Of a stretch of DNA of 64,000 nucleotides, positions 25,045-33,159 are shown piece by piece (position 1 is the first letter of the stretch; each line of letters begins with the position of its first letter). Below the pieces are notes generated by a model, which did no database searches, was not told the DNA's origin, and saw only the letters and a program-made list of their open reading frames with translations. The stretch is from CAIKZJ01 sp041675325 (lineage in GTDB: Bacteria > Bacteroidota > Ignavibacteria > Tepidaquicellales > Tepidaquicellaceae). The position numbers and the translations under genes were made by a program. Location: contig JBAYUG010000005.1 of assembly GCA_041675325.1 (NCBI GenBank), forward strand, positions 16,508-80,507. Reading direction: 5' to 3'.

Positions 25045-26196
25045 TTGTTGCATTCTAAAATAAATAGAAGAAGCCATGAGGACGAATTCATTCTGAATTT
25101 GGCAAGGACTCGGCTTTCTGACGAACGTATAAGGGATGTGAAAGATATTGCAGGACACGAACTTGACTGGAACTCCGTTCTGAAAAAAGCGGAAGCACAT
25201 GACGTAAGCTCACTCATCTATTATGCACTTAAAGAGCATAGCCTTGCTGAATATGTTCCTGCGGATTTTCTTGAAAAGACAAAGCTGAAGTACTACGATA
25301 ATGCCGTTAGGAATATCGCTGCCGAGAAAGCCGTGACCAGGCTTTCCGAAGTCATTGAACATAAAATTGTTTTTGTAAAGGGGGCGGATCTTTTTCAGTC
25401 GCTCTATCCTTCAACAGGAATCCGTTCGATGGGTGATGTGGATATTCTTGTAGAGAAAGAGCATGCGGAAGCGGTTTGGTATTCGCTTGTGAAGAATGGG
25501 TTTACGTCTGAAGAGGGACCCGAAATTCAGTACAGGTCTGAAATGCACGAGAATCTATGCTCGCATCTTCCAAAGTTAATGACGGATGCTTTTACGGTTG
25601 AAGTGCATTGGAATATTTTCGGCATTGCGAAGTTATATCCGGTTACACAAACTTCTTTCGAAAAGGCAGTGCAAGTGCGAGACAATATTTACGTGCTTTC
25701 AAACGAAATGAAACTGGTTCATCTTTGTAATCATTTTAGACGGCATCTCAGGTCAGGAGCGAGTTTAAGACACCTTTGCGATATTAACGAACTTATTGTT
25801 AAGCACGGTAATGAAATAAACTGGGATGATATAGATTCTGCGATAAACAATACAGATATTAAATCCGATGTTTCTGCTGCACTTACTTATGCATCTGAGT
25901 TTTTAGGAACGGAGGTTCCCGAAAAGTATATCGATAAAGATGTAATTAATTCAAACACATTTGAGCTTGGTATGGTGCTTAAAATGAACACGGGTACAAA
26001 TGGAGAGGTAGAGGTATTCAGGAATAAGTTTAAATCAATTCCCGGCATCCAAAACAAACTCTCATATTTATACCGAATAGCAATCCCCCCTCGTAAATGG
26101 GTCACGGCTAGTTTCGGTAATAACGATTCAGACAGCCTTGCAAAATCTTATAGCAAATATTATTCTTATTTATTTAAAAAAATCACCCGCTCCTGA
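25045..26196 (+). CDS. Nucleotidyltransferase-fold family protein (NTP_transf_5-like)
   Basis: 383 residues. The segment IRSMGDVDILVEKEHAE (about 126-142) carries the paired aspartates of a minimal nucleotidyltransferase (Asp131 and Asp133), preceded by IVFVKGADLFQSLYP, and later VHWNIFG and HLCNHFRRHL. These match the uncharacterised nucleotidyltransferase family common in exopolysaccharide loci, whose acceptor is unknown. Start is TTG at 25045 (the next codon is also TTG). The stop (ITRS) abuts GAGCAGTTATGAAG repeats. Confidence 0.8.
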   Translation: MLHSKINRRSHEDEFILNLARTRLSDERIRDVKDIAGHELDWNSVLKKAEAHDVSSLIYYALKEHSLAEYVPADFLEKTKLKYYDNAVRNIAAEKAVTRLSEVIEHKIVFVKGADLFQSLYPSTGIRSMGDVDILVEKEHAEAVWYSLVKNGFTSEEGPEIQYRSEMHENLCSHLPKLMTDAFTVEVHWNIFGIAKLYPVTQTSFEKAVQVRDNIYVLSNEMKLVHLCNHFRRHLRSGASLRHLCDINELIVKHGNEINWDDIDSAINNTDIKSDVSAALTYASEFLGTEVPEKYIDKDVINSNTFELGMVLKMNTGTNGEVEVFRNKFKSIPGIQNKLSYLYRIAIPPRKWVTASFGNNDSDSLAKSYSKYYSYLFKKITRS

Positions 26197-26580
26197 GAGC
26201 AGTTATGAAGAGCAGTGACAAAGTGATCCACCACGGCGGACGCAAAGAACGCGCAGTGACAAAGTGACGAAGAACAGTGACAAAGTAACAAAGTGATGAA
26301 GAACAGTGACAAAGTGACAAAGTGACGAAGAACAGTGACAAAGTAACAAAGTGATAAAGTGATTAAGTGAAAAGTGACAGAGTGACAAAGTGACAAAGTA
26401 ACAAAGTAACAAAGTGACGAAGAACAGTGACAAAGTAACAAAGTAACAAAATGACAAAGTGATAAAGTGATAAAGTGATAAAGTGACAAAGTAACAAAGT
26501 GATAAAGTGACAGAGTGACGAAGAACAGTGACAAAGTAACAAAGTGATGAAGAACAGTGACAAAGTGAGTAATGAATCGT
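26197..26580 (+). repeat. GACAAAGTGACGAAGAACAGT repeat array with GC palindrome element
   Basis: Dense array of 7-base GTGACAA/GTAACAA/GTGATAA units broken at intervals by CGAAGAACA, giving higher-order units of about 22-40 bases, from 26205 to 26575. One copy of TCCACCACGGCGGACGCAAAG (26227-26247), continuing into AACGCGCAGTGAC, sits at the left end. Confidence 0.95.
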
Positions 26581-26822
26581 GACGCATTTATTCTCGCTGT
26601 TTTATCTTTTTTGTTGCTGTTCCCCCTTTTTGTCATTCCCACTCGCGAAGCAGATACGTAAAGCGTTTTTTATCGGGAATCCAGCTCTTATGCAGTTCAC
26701 GACTTACGTGTCACGCGTCACGGCTCTTACAGTTACGTGTCACTCGTCACTTGTTACGAATCGCATACTTCCAAACAAAAACAAACTCTAATTTTAACAT
26801 AACAAAATAGAAAGAAGAAAAA
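26581..26822 (+). repeat. Spacer with GTCATTCCC...GGGAATCCAG element and TCACGCGTCAC units
   Basis: A TGTCATTCCCACTCGCGAAG...ATCGGGAATCCAG palindromic element (about 26632-26688) is followed by ACGTGTCACGCGTCAC and ACTCGTCACTTGTTAC units to about 26760. The last 60 bases are AT-rich with a purine-rich AAAGAAGAAAAA before the next ATG and probably hold its promoter or leader. Confidence 0.7.
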
Positions 26823-28115
26823 ATGAAAGTACCATTATTAGATCTTAAAGCACAATATGCAACAATTAAAGACGAAATTAACAAAGCTTTAATCAGCGTT
26901 GCCGAGTCCCAGTATTTTATTCTCGGTCCCGAAATAAAAAAGCTCGAAGCAACAGTCGCCGATTATACCGGCACTAAACACGCAATCGGAGTCTCATCAG
27001 GCACCGACGCTTTGCTCGTAGCTCTTATGGCAATCGATATAAAGCCCGGCGATGAAGTGATTCTTCCGACGTATTCATTCTTTGCAACCGCCGGTGTTGT
27101 ATCAAGACTGAACGCAATTCCGGTTTTTGTAGATTCGGACCCCGTCTCTTTTAACATCGACCCAAAAGATATTGAGAAGAAAATTACTGCGAAGACAAAA
27201 GCAATTATTCCCGTTCATCTTTACGGACAGTCTGCTGAGATGGATGAAATTATGGCAATTGCTAAGAAGAATAACCTCAAAGTTATTGAAGACGGCGCAC
27301 AGGCAATCGGCGTTAACTACAAAGACGGCAAGCGGCTCGGTTCGATTGGCGATATCGGCTGCTTCTCATTTTTCCCAAGCAAAAATCTCGGCGGTTTCGG
27401 CGACGGAGGTATCGTTACAACTAATGATGACGCACTCGGCGAGAAGCTCCGCATACTAAGGGTTCACGGCAGTAAGCCGAAGTATTACCATAAAATGATT
27501 GGAGGCAATTTCAGGATTGATGAAATTCAGGCTGCTGTTCTGAACGTTAAGTTCCCGCATCTCGACAGCTGGTCAGCCAAAAGAAGAGTTAACGCAGATC
27601 TATACACAAAACTTTTCATTGAAGCAGGTCTCGCAGAAGAAGAAGGAAGAATTACTCACGACGATAAAAATAAAGTTCTCCTGCCGAAACCTCTTTATAA
27701 GAACAGTGACAAAGTGACGAGTGACAAAGTGACGAGTGACAAAGTGACGAGTGACAAAGTGACGAGTGACGGCAAGAGTAGTGAGGATTTAGCTGATAGC
27801 TCATTGCTGATGGCTGATAGTAAAAGCAAAGAAAAGGTGGTTGGCGGAGTTTACAACTACCATATTTACAATCAGTACGTTATCCGTGTTAAGAACCGCG
27901 ACGAAATGAGAAAACATCTTTCTGATAACGAAATCGGCTCTGAAATATATTATCCCGTTCCGTTCCACAAGCAGGAATGCTTCCGGGACCTTAATCAGAC
28001 GGGCTTCCCGGTCGCAGAGGATGCGGCATTGACATCAATTGCTCTTCCAATTTATCCCGAACTCACGGAAGACATGATAAAATACGTCGTCCATACAATC
28101 TCCAAATATCTCTGA
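26823..28115 (+). CDS. wbpE: DegT/DnrJ/EryC1 aminotransferase, WbpE/WlbC-like, with repeat-encoded insert
   Basis: 430 residues, PLP enzyme. Motifs are GTDALLVALMA, VHLYGQSAEMDEI, EDGAQAIGV, FFPSKNLGGFGDGG (K187 is the Schiff-base lysine), HGSKPKYYHKMIGGNFRIDE and YYPVPFHKQECF. WbpE/WlbC converts the 3-keto-uronate to the 3-amino sugar. Family members are usually about 360-390 residues; the excess is a segment at about 294-340, four SDKVT copies plus a serine/lysine-rich tail, encoded by the GTGACAAAGTGACGA repeat. It lies between the small domain strand LLPKPLY and YHIYNQYVIRV, probably as a surface loop. Confidence 0.87.
   Translation: MKVPLLDLKAQYATIKDEINKALISVAESQYFILGPEIKKLEATVADYTGTKHAIGVSSGTDALLVALMAIDIKPGDEVILPTYSFFATAGVVSRLNAIPVFVDSDPVSFNIDPKDIEKKITAKTKAIIPVHLYGQSAEMDEIMAIAKKNNLKVIEDGAQAIGVNYKDGKRLGSIGDIGCFSFFPSKNLGGFGDGGIVTTNDDALGEKLRILRVHGSKPKYYHKMIGGNFRIDEIQAAVLNVKFPHLDSWSAKRRVNADLYTKLFIEAGLAEEEGRITHDDKNKVLLPKPLYKNSDKVTSDKVTSDKVTSDKVTSDGKSSEDLADSSLLMADSKSKEKVVGGVYNYHIYNQYVIRVKNRDEMRKHLSDNEIGSEIYYPVPFHKQECFRDLNQTGFPVAEDAALTSIALPIYPELTEDMIKYVVHTISKYL
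27702..27842 (+). repeat. 15-bp GTGACAAAGTGACGA repeat inside the aminotransferase gene
   Basis: Four tandem 15-base units followed by GCTGATAGCTCATTGCTGATGG-like wording, all in frame. In the noncoding spacers the same words occur with periods that are not multiples of three, so the coding copy seems filtered for frame. Confidence 0.85.
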
Positions 28116-28471
28116 TCACTTAATAAAAAAATCTCTAATTATTATTGGTTCTTTTTTTCTTTGTCATCCCCGCTCGATCTTGGCGGGGATCAAGGCAGGG
28201 GATCTAATTACTAAAGTTTGTCATCCCCGCTCGATCTTGGCGGGGATCTAATCTGTGCTCTTAGATCATCTTACGGCTCTCTTTTTTCTTTGTCATCCCC
28301 GCTCGATCTTGGCGGCCTGCCTGCTGCAGGCAGGGGATCTAATCTGGAATCTTCATTCTTCAATGAACCACCAGCTGTGAGCTACGAGCTATGAGCTATC
28401 TCTTCTCGTCACACGCTCTTCTCGTCACACGCTCTTACTCGTCACGTGTCACGCGTCACGCGTTACAGCTC
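28116..28471. repeat. Three GTCATCCCCGC...GCGGGGATC palindromes plus CACGCGTCACGC units
   Basis: The intergenic region between two convergent genes holds three copies of TGTCATCCCCGCTCGATCTT followed by GGCGGGGATC (28162-28190, 28219-28248, and 28291 on). The third is interrupted by a GCCTGCCTGCTGCAGGCAGG hairpin. AGCTATGAGCTA and CTCGTCACACGCTCTT units fill 28375-28465. The palindromes could act as bidirectional terminators for the two convergent transcripts. Confidence 0.85.
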
Positions 28472-30733
28472 TTATTCAAGATCAGAAACCGTTTTATCTA
28501 CTGACCATCCTGTTTTCAATCCGATTACAAACCAGCCGAGCGCGAGAGTACCGATCGCAAATATTGTATCACCGATTATTCTTAACCAACGGAATACCTG
28601 AAGAATAGGGTCCTGCATGAACTCTGCTGAACGCGCATACCACATGCCGTGATCAATGCTTGCAATAGTCTGCAAAATACCGACGGGCAGAAGACTTATC
28701 AAAACCATTAACATAAGTCCGATGTTTATTGACCAGAATGCGAAACTGATAACATTATTTTTCCAGACATGTTTTGCTGTCAGACCTTTCATTACAAACA
28801 GCATTAGTCCGATTCCAAGCATTCCATAAACTCCGAACAGTGCCGTGTGAGAGTGAACGGGTGTAGTGTTTAAACCCTGCATGTAATACAAAGCTATAGG
28901 CGGATTGATAAGGAAACCGAAAATTCCCGCGCCGACAAAATTCCAGAATGCAACGGATATGAAACAGTAAATCGGCCACTTGTAAGCTTTTATCCATTCC
29001 GTTGAACGGCTGATTTTCAGATTATGATACACCTCAAATCCCATGAATACAAGCGGAACAACTTCAAGAGCGCTGAATGTTGCACCGAGAGCGATTACAG
29101 CAGTAGGAGTTCCGGCAAAATAAAGATGATGGAACGTGCCGATAATTCCTCCTGAAAGAAAAATTATAGTTGAAAAAAGGACTGCGCTTGTTGCTGTTTT
29201 GATTTTAAGCAAACCCATTCTAACGAACAAGAATGCCGAAACAACTGTAGCGAACACTTCAAAGAATCCTTCGACCCAAAGATGCACAACCCACCATCGC
29301 CAGTACTCAGCGATAGTAAGATGAGTCTGCCTTGCCCACATCAGTCCTGCCGCATAGAATGCTGCAATGGCTATTGAAGCTATAAGAAACATAACAAGAA
29401 GCTGCCTGTTGTCACTCGGTTTTTTCAGTGCTGGCATTAATGCTCTGACGAGCAGGAACAACCAGATAAGCAAACCTGTGAACAGAAATATCTGCCAGAA
29501 CCTGCCGAGGTCAACATATTCATATCCCTGATGACCAAACCAGAAGTTTTCAATAAATCCGAGTTTCTGCATGATACCCATCCATTGTCCAAACATTGAC
29601 CCGACCACAATAATCAGCAGTGCAATAAAAAGAAAATTTACTCCGAATTTTTGAAATTTAGGTTCATGCCCGGAAACTGCAGGAGCGATATAAAGTCCCG
29701 TTGCGAGCCACGACGTAGCAATCCAGAATATTGCAAGCTGTACATGCCAGGTTCTTGAAACCGAGTATGGAAGTATATTTGCAAGCGATAACCCATAAAA
29801 GCTATTTCCTTCGACACCGTAATGTGCCGTAATGACGCCCATTATAACCTGCACTACGATAAGAGCACACACCACCCAGAAATATTTCAGCGTGGCTTTC
29901 ATAGAAGGAGTAGGACTGCTTCCCGAGAGCGGGTCGTTTTTAGGAAGAGTGACTTCAAGGTGGTCTTCATCTTTATTCTTAGCATAATAAAAAGCAAGAA
30001 GTCCGATTCCGGACAGAAGCACAATAACGCTGAAGCCTGTCCAGATAATGAGAGAAGAGGAAGGAGTATTCCCGACAAGCTCTTCATGGGGCCAGTTGTT
30101 TGTGTATGAGATATCGTTGTCGGGTCTTTGTGTAACGCAAGACCATGAAGTCCAGAAGAAAAAGTTATTCATCTTTTCCATTCTGTCATTATCTTTTATT
30201 GTATTTTCATGAATGGAATAATCGTTACGCGTTTTTGCAAGAGCGGGATCATTCATGAAAAGACCTGCATAGTACTTGCTGATTTCTTTAACAGCATCGG
30301 CTCGTACTTTTGATACTTTCAACTCTTTTGTGTCGGGGTTGTAAGTGTTTGTTCTGAGTTCGACTTTCAGTCTTGCCTTAAGAACTGCTTTGTTTTCACC
30401 CGAGAGCGATTCATAATCCGTGTTATAGAATTCTTTCGCCCAGGTATTCAAGATATAAACGGCTTCGCGGTGAAGCCAGTCAGCAGACCAGTCTGGCGCA
30501 AGATAAGCACCGTGACCCCAGACAGAGCCGACCTCCTGTCCTCCCATCGACTGCCAAACATTCTGACCATCTTTTATATCCTGTCCTGTGAAAAGAACAG
30601 TGCCGTCAGTGGTAACAACTTTTTCGGGAATCGGCGGAGCTTTCAGGTACAGGTCAAAACCGAAATAACCAAGTACGCTGAAGGAAAAAATTATTACTCC
30701 TGTAAAAGCCCACCATAATTTTCGTGTTTTCAT
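28472..30733 (-). CDS. norZ: Quinol-dependent nitric oxide reductase (qNOR)
   Basis: 753 residues, single-subunit qNOR of the haem-copper oxidase superfamily: reduces 2 NO to N2O with electrons from quinol in the inner membrane. The N-terminal hydrophilic extension after the first helix (FTGQDIKDGQNVWQSMGGQE, then WSADWLHREA) marks the quinol type. The core has about 12 further helices with TWHVQLAIFW near 325-335, VVHLWVEGFFEVF near 480-492 and FHHLYFAGTP near 530, which carry haem, iron and acid ligands. It lies 19 bases after ric and is surely co-transcribed with it. Probably a detoxification enzyme, since no other denitrification gene is nearby. Confidence 0.95.
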   Translation of the reverse strand: MKTRKLWWAFTGVIIFSFSVLGYFGFDLYLKAPPIPEKVVTTDGTVLFTGQDIKDGQNVWQSMGGQEVGSVWGHGAYLAPDWSADWLHREAVYILNTWAKEFYNTDYESLSGENKAVLKARLKVELRTNTYNPDTKELKVSKVRADAVKEISKYYAGLFMNDPALAKTRNDYSIHENTIKDNDRMEKMNNFFFWTSWSCVTQRPDNDISYTNNWPHEELVGNTPSSSLIIWTGFSVIVLLSGIGLLAFYYAKNKDEDHLEVTLPKNDPLSGSSPTPSMKATLKYFWVVCALIVVQVIMGVITAHYGVEGNSFYGLSLANILPYSVSRTWHVQLAIFWIATSWLATGLYIAPAVSGHEPKFQKFGVNFLFIALLIIVVGSMFGQWMGIMQKLGFIENFWFGHQGYEYVDLGRFWQIFLFTGLLIWLFLLVRALMPALKKPSDNRQLLVMFLIASIAIAAFYAAGLMWARQTHLTIAEYWRWWVVHLWVEGFFEVFATVVSAFLFVRMGLLKIKTATSAVLFSTIIFLSGGIIGTFHHLYFAGTPTAVIALGATFSALEVVPLVFMGFEVYHNLKISRSTEWIKAYKWPIYCFISVAFWNFVGAGIFGFLINPPIALYYMQGLNTTPVHSHTALFGVYGMLGIGLMLFVMKGLTAKHVWKNNVISFAFWSINIGLMLMVLISLLPVGILQTIASIDHGMWYARSAEFMQDPILQVFRWLRIIGDTIFAIGTLALGWFVIGLKTGWSVDKTVSDLE

Positions 30734-30752
30734 ATATAATGATTTTATTTAT

Positions 30753-31475
30753 TTATACCAATAATTTCTTCTCGAGCTCTATTGCTTTTGGAAACAAAAT
30801 ATTGTTTTCAAGATGAATATGCCTGTGCAGGTCATTTTCAAACTCATTAAGTTCCTGATAAAGAACTTTGTAAGTACTGCATGCATCCTCGGGTGCTGAA
30901 AAATTACTGCTCAACTCGCGGATTCTGAAAAATCCGTCGCCTGCTTCTACGTGTTCCCTTTCCATAACGCTTATGGGACCAGATACGCTTCCAAAAGGAG
31001 GCGGGTAGGAATGAGTGTTATTCTTTTCTGCTTCTGCCATCGAAATAATGAACGGAAAAAGCATTTTTTCTTCCTTCATCATGTGAGAATTAAGCTCATC
31101 ATGAACGCGTGAGAAGATTTCTGCAATCTCAATAACTTCCGGATGGTTTTTCCCGTGGACTTCACTGACCTTTTGCGAATGTGCAAAAATAATCGGGAGC
31201 ATTTCTTTTGTATAGATATGGTGTGTATTAAGAATATGATTTGCAAGTTCGTCGATTGCCCAGTCATCAGGGGACTTATCAAGAGGCGCACTGGTAAGAA
31301 CAGAATTAACCTCCTGAAGAATAACATCCGCATTCAGGTTCTTCACGCTGCATGCTTCTGAAAGAGGTCTATTGCCTTTGCAGCAGAAATCAAGATTATA
31401 GTTTTCGAAAACGCGTGCTGTACGGAAATCCGATTTCACGATATCGGCAAGAGTGTTTTGAGTTGTAAATTTCAT
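30753..31475 (-). CDS. ric: Iron-sulfur cluster repair di-iron protein RIC (ScdA/YtfE)
   Basis: 240 residues. The N-terminal DUF542 domain has FENYNLDFCCKGNRPLSEAC with the paired cysteines. The hemerythrin-like C-terminal part shows the expected histidines and glutamates (ILNTHHIYTKE, SHMMKEEKMLFPFI, MEREHVEAGDGF, HRHIHLENNILFPKA). RIC restores iron-sulfur clusters damaged by NO or peroxide and can reduce NO itself. First gene of a ric-norZ operon, with an FNR/DNR-type palindrome 63 bases before its ATG. Confidence 0.95.
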   Translation of the reverse strand: MKFTTQNTLADIVKSDFRTARVFENYNLDFCCKGNRPLSEACSVKNLNADVILQEVNSVLTSAPLDKSPDDWAIDELANHILNTHHIYTKEMLPIIFAHSQKVSEVHGKNHPEVIEIAEIFSRVHDELNSHMMKEEKMLFPFIISMAEAEKNNTHSYPPPFGSVSGPISVMEREHVEAGDGFFRIRELSSNFSAPEDACSTYKVLYQELNEFENDLHRHIHLENNILFPKAIELEKKLLV

Positions 31476-31537
31476 TTATGAATCCTTTCCATTAAAATTT
31501 CGTTATACAAAATTACTAAGAATAGGTGTGAGAGGGT

Positions 31538-31551
31538 TTGACTTAAGTCAA
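31538..31551. promoter_or_regulatory. FNR/DNR-type binding palindrome TTGACTTAAGTCAA
   Basis: Perfect 14-base inverted repeat TTGAC-TTAA-GTCAA, matching the consensus of FNR/DNR/NNR-type Crp-family regulators. It sits in the 87-base gap between the regulator stop and the ric start, 62 bases before the ric ATG, a usual distance for activation. The adjacent Crp/Fnr gene is the obvious candidate to bind it. Confidence 0.8.
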
Positions 31552-31562
31552 ATAAACGAAAT

Positions 31563-32303
31563 TTAATTAGCGTATTTCTTTAATGCTGATAAATCAATTA
31601 TATCAATCGTTTTTCCTTTAACCTCAAGTATGTGTTCATTCTGAAGTTTTTTGAAAACCCTGGAAAGTGTTTCGTTTACAGTGCCGAGATGGGAGGCAAG
31701 GTCGTACTTGGATATCCCGAGTACTAGAGACATTGCGCCTGAATAATTTGGATTTAACTTCTTTTCATATTCGGTAATAAGATATATTGAAAGACGTTTG
31801 GTAACATCTCCAAGTGTAAGGTTTTCTATGTGAGTATTAAGGAACCGCAACCTTCTTGCAAAGCTGGAAAGCATTTTAAGACAGGCGTCGTTATTATGCC
31901 TGATGAAATCAGTGAATGGTTTTACAGGTATTTTAATAACAATCGTCTCAGTGTCGAGAGCCATCGCATTCGCGGGATAAGCTCTTTCCTTTTCAATTAT
32001 TCCGGAAAAGTTCTCGAACATCGGTACTTCACCGAATGTACTTCCCGGATGTTCAATGTGAAGTAGGTGCTCGCGCCCTTCTTTCGATATCTTATACATT
32101 TTTACATTGCCTTCAAATATGCCGTATATACCGGTGTAAGGTTCCGTATCAAAAAAGATTATTTCTCCCTTTGAAAATCTTTTAAGAGAAGAAAATTCCT
32201 TGATAGAATTTATTTCTGCATCATTAAGATTTGAGAATAAGAAAATTTTCTTTAAGTCGTAATTTATCATGTCGTTTAAAAGGAGCTGATAGAATAATAA
32301 CAA
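31563..32303 (-). CDS. Crp/Fnr-family transcription regulator (DNR-like)
   Basis: The frame is 246 codons; the real start is probably the ATG at 32270 (MINYDLKKIFLF), giving about 235 residues. A cyclic-nucleotide-binding-like beta-roll (FSKGEIIFFDTEPYTGIYGI, GSTFGEVPMFENF) is followed by a winged-helix HTH (KYDLASHLGTVNETLSRVFKKL). There is no N-terminal cysteine cluster like that of FNR, so it does not look like an oxygen-sensing Fe-S form; haem-based NO sensing as in DNR is possible. It lies directly upstream of ric-norZ in the same direction. Confidence 0.88.
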   Translation of the reverse strand: MLLFYQLLLNDMINYDLKKIFLFSNLNDAEINSIKEFSSLKRFSKGEIIFFDTEPYTGIYGIFEGNVKMYKISKEGREHLLHIEHPGSTFGEVPMFENFSGIIEKERAYPANAMALDTETIVIKIPVKPFTDFIRHNNDACLKMLSSFARRLRFLNTHIENLTLGDVTKRLSIYLITEYEKKLNPNYSGAMSLVLGISKYDLASHLGTVNETLSRVFKKLQNEHILEVKGKTIDIIDLSALKKYAN

Positions 32304-32679
32304 TAAGATGAGATTATTAGTTGGTAAAACTATTCATCTTTATATACATCAGTGGGAATATTAAAATGATTTATTCTAAAATGCATACTAAAAAACCAGT
32401 ACGGAAATAAAACTTGTAATACCGGGAATTTTAAAGAGGGCTTGATGTGTTATACAATTTAAATGTAACACTTTAAATAGCCTACAAAAAACACTCCTAA
32501 TAAATGAGGTAGATGAGGAGGGCTGACGGGGAAAACAGCTCTCCTATTTTTATGTCTTCATAGCAGCATATATTCAGAAACAGTTCGAAAACACCGCCTA
32601 CAATATTTACGCAAATATTTGTACTTAATAAAGATTTCTTCTGTCTTGAAAAAACATCTTAATTATGGTAAATTAACCC
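32304..32679. other. Intergenic region with one terminator-like hairpin
   Basis: AT-rich, no reading frame of note. A hairpin at 32517-32544 (GGAGGGCTG paired with CAGCTCTCC, ten-base loop) is followed by TATTTTTATG and could end a short transcript, possibly a small RNA, or act as a terminator. The regulator promoter should lie near its left end; no clear -10/-35 boxes are recognised. Confidence 0.5.
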
Positions 32680-32752
<73 letters not shown>

Positions 32753-32759
32753 CAATATT

Positions 32760-32798
32760 TAAACCCTTTAGGCTATACAGCTTAAAGGGTTTTTTGTT
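32760..32798 (+). terminator. Intrinsic terminator of the tRNA gene
   Basis: AAACCCTTTA and TAAAGGGTTT pair around a short GGCTATACAGCT core and are followed by six T residues. Near-identical copies recur with each of the downstream tRNA remnants (about 32888-32923 and 33004-33042). Confidence 0.85.
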
Positions 32799-32800
32799 TC

Positions 32801-32879
32801 AATAAAGTGCTGGTAAAAGCAGTCCCGATTCATCGGGACGGGTCAGGGGTTCTCCCGAAAATCGGGACCTCGAGTGTAC
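32801..32879 (+). pseudogene. Degenerate tRNA-Lys copy 1 with two hairpin replacements
   Basis: Keeps parts of the D-loop side (CTGGTAAAAGCA), variable region GGGTCAGGGGTT and the 3' acceptor strand CGAGTGTA. The anticodon arm is replaced by GTCCCGATTCATCGGGAC, and the T-loop is interrupted by TCTCCCGAAAATCGGGAC. The 5' acceptor strand does not pair, so it is not a functional tRNA. Confidence 0.8.
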
Positions 32880-32929
32880 GAGAAGAAAAACCATTTAGAG
32901 TTTATTGCTTAAAGGGTTTTTTGTTTCAA

Positions 32930-32996
32930 TAAAGTGCTGGTAAAAGCAGTCCCGATTCATCGGGACGGGTCAGGGGTTCGAGTCCCCTCGAGTGTA
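32930..32996 (+). pseudogene. Degenerate tRNA-Lys copy 2 with replaced anticodon arm
   Basis: Same layout as copy 1, but with an intact T-arm AGGGGTTCGAGTCCCCT and 3' strand CGAGTGTA identical to the real tRNA. The anticodon arm is GTCCCGATTCATCGGGAC (7-base stem, 4-base loop). It is followed by a nearly exact copy of the tRNA terminator. Confidence 0.85.
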
Positions 32997-33049
32997 CAAT
33001 ATTTAAACCCTTTAGGCTCTACAGCTTAAAGGGTTTTTTGTTTTATTTA

Positions 33050-33113
33050 TGTGTTTGTAAGAGCAATCCCGATTTATCGGGACGGGTCAGGGGTTCAAGT
33101 CCCCTCGAGTGTA
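33050..33113 (+). pseudogene. Degenerate tRNA-Lys copy 3 with replaced anticodon arm
   Basis: GTAAGAGCA, ATCCCGATTTATCGGGAC in place of the anticodon arm, then GGGTCAGGGGTTCAAGTCCCCT and CGAGTGTA. One T-loop change (TTCAAGT) still fits a T-loop. No terminator copy follows; the next sequence is unique. Confidence 0.82.
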
Positions 33114-33159
33114 CATTGATAGCTAATCCTCAGATTTCAACTCATTATCAGATAACCAG

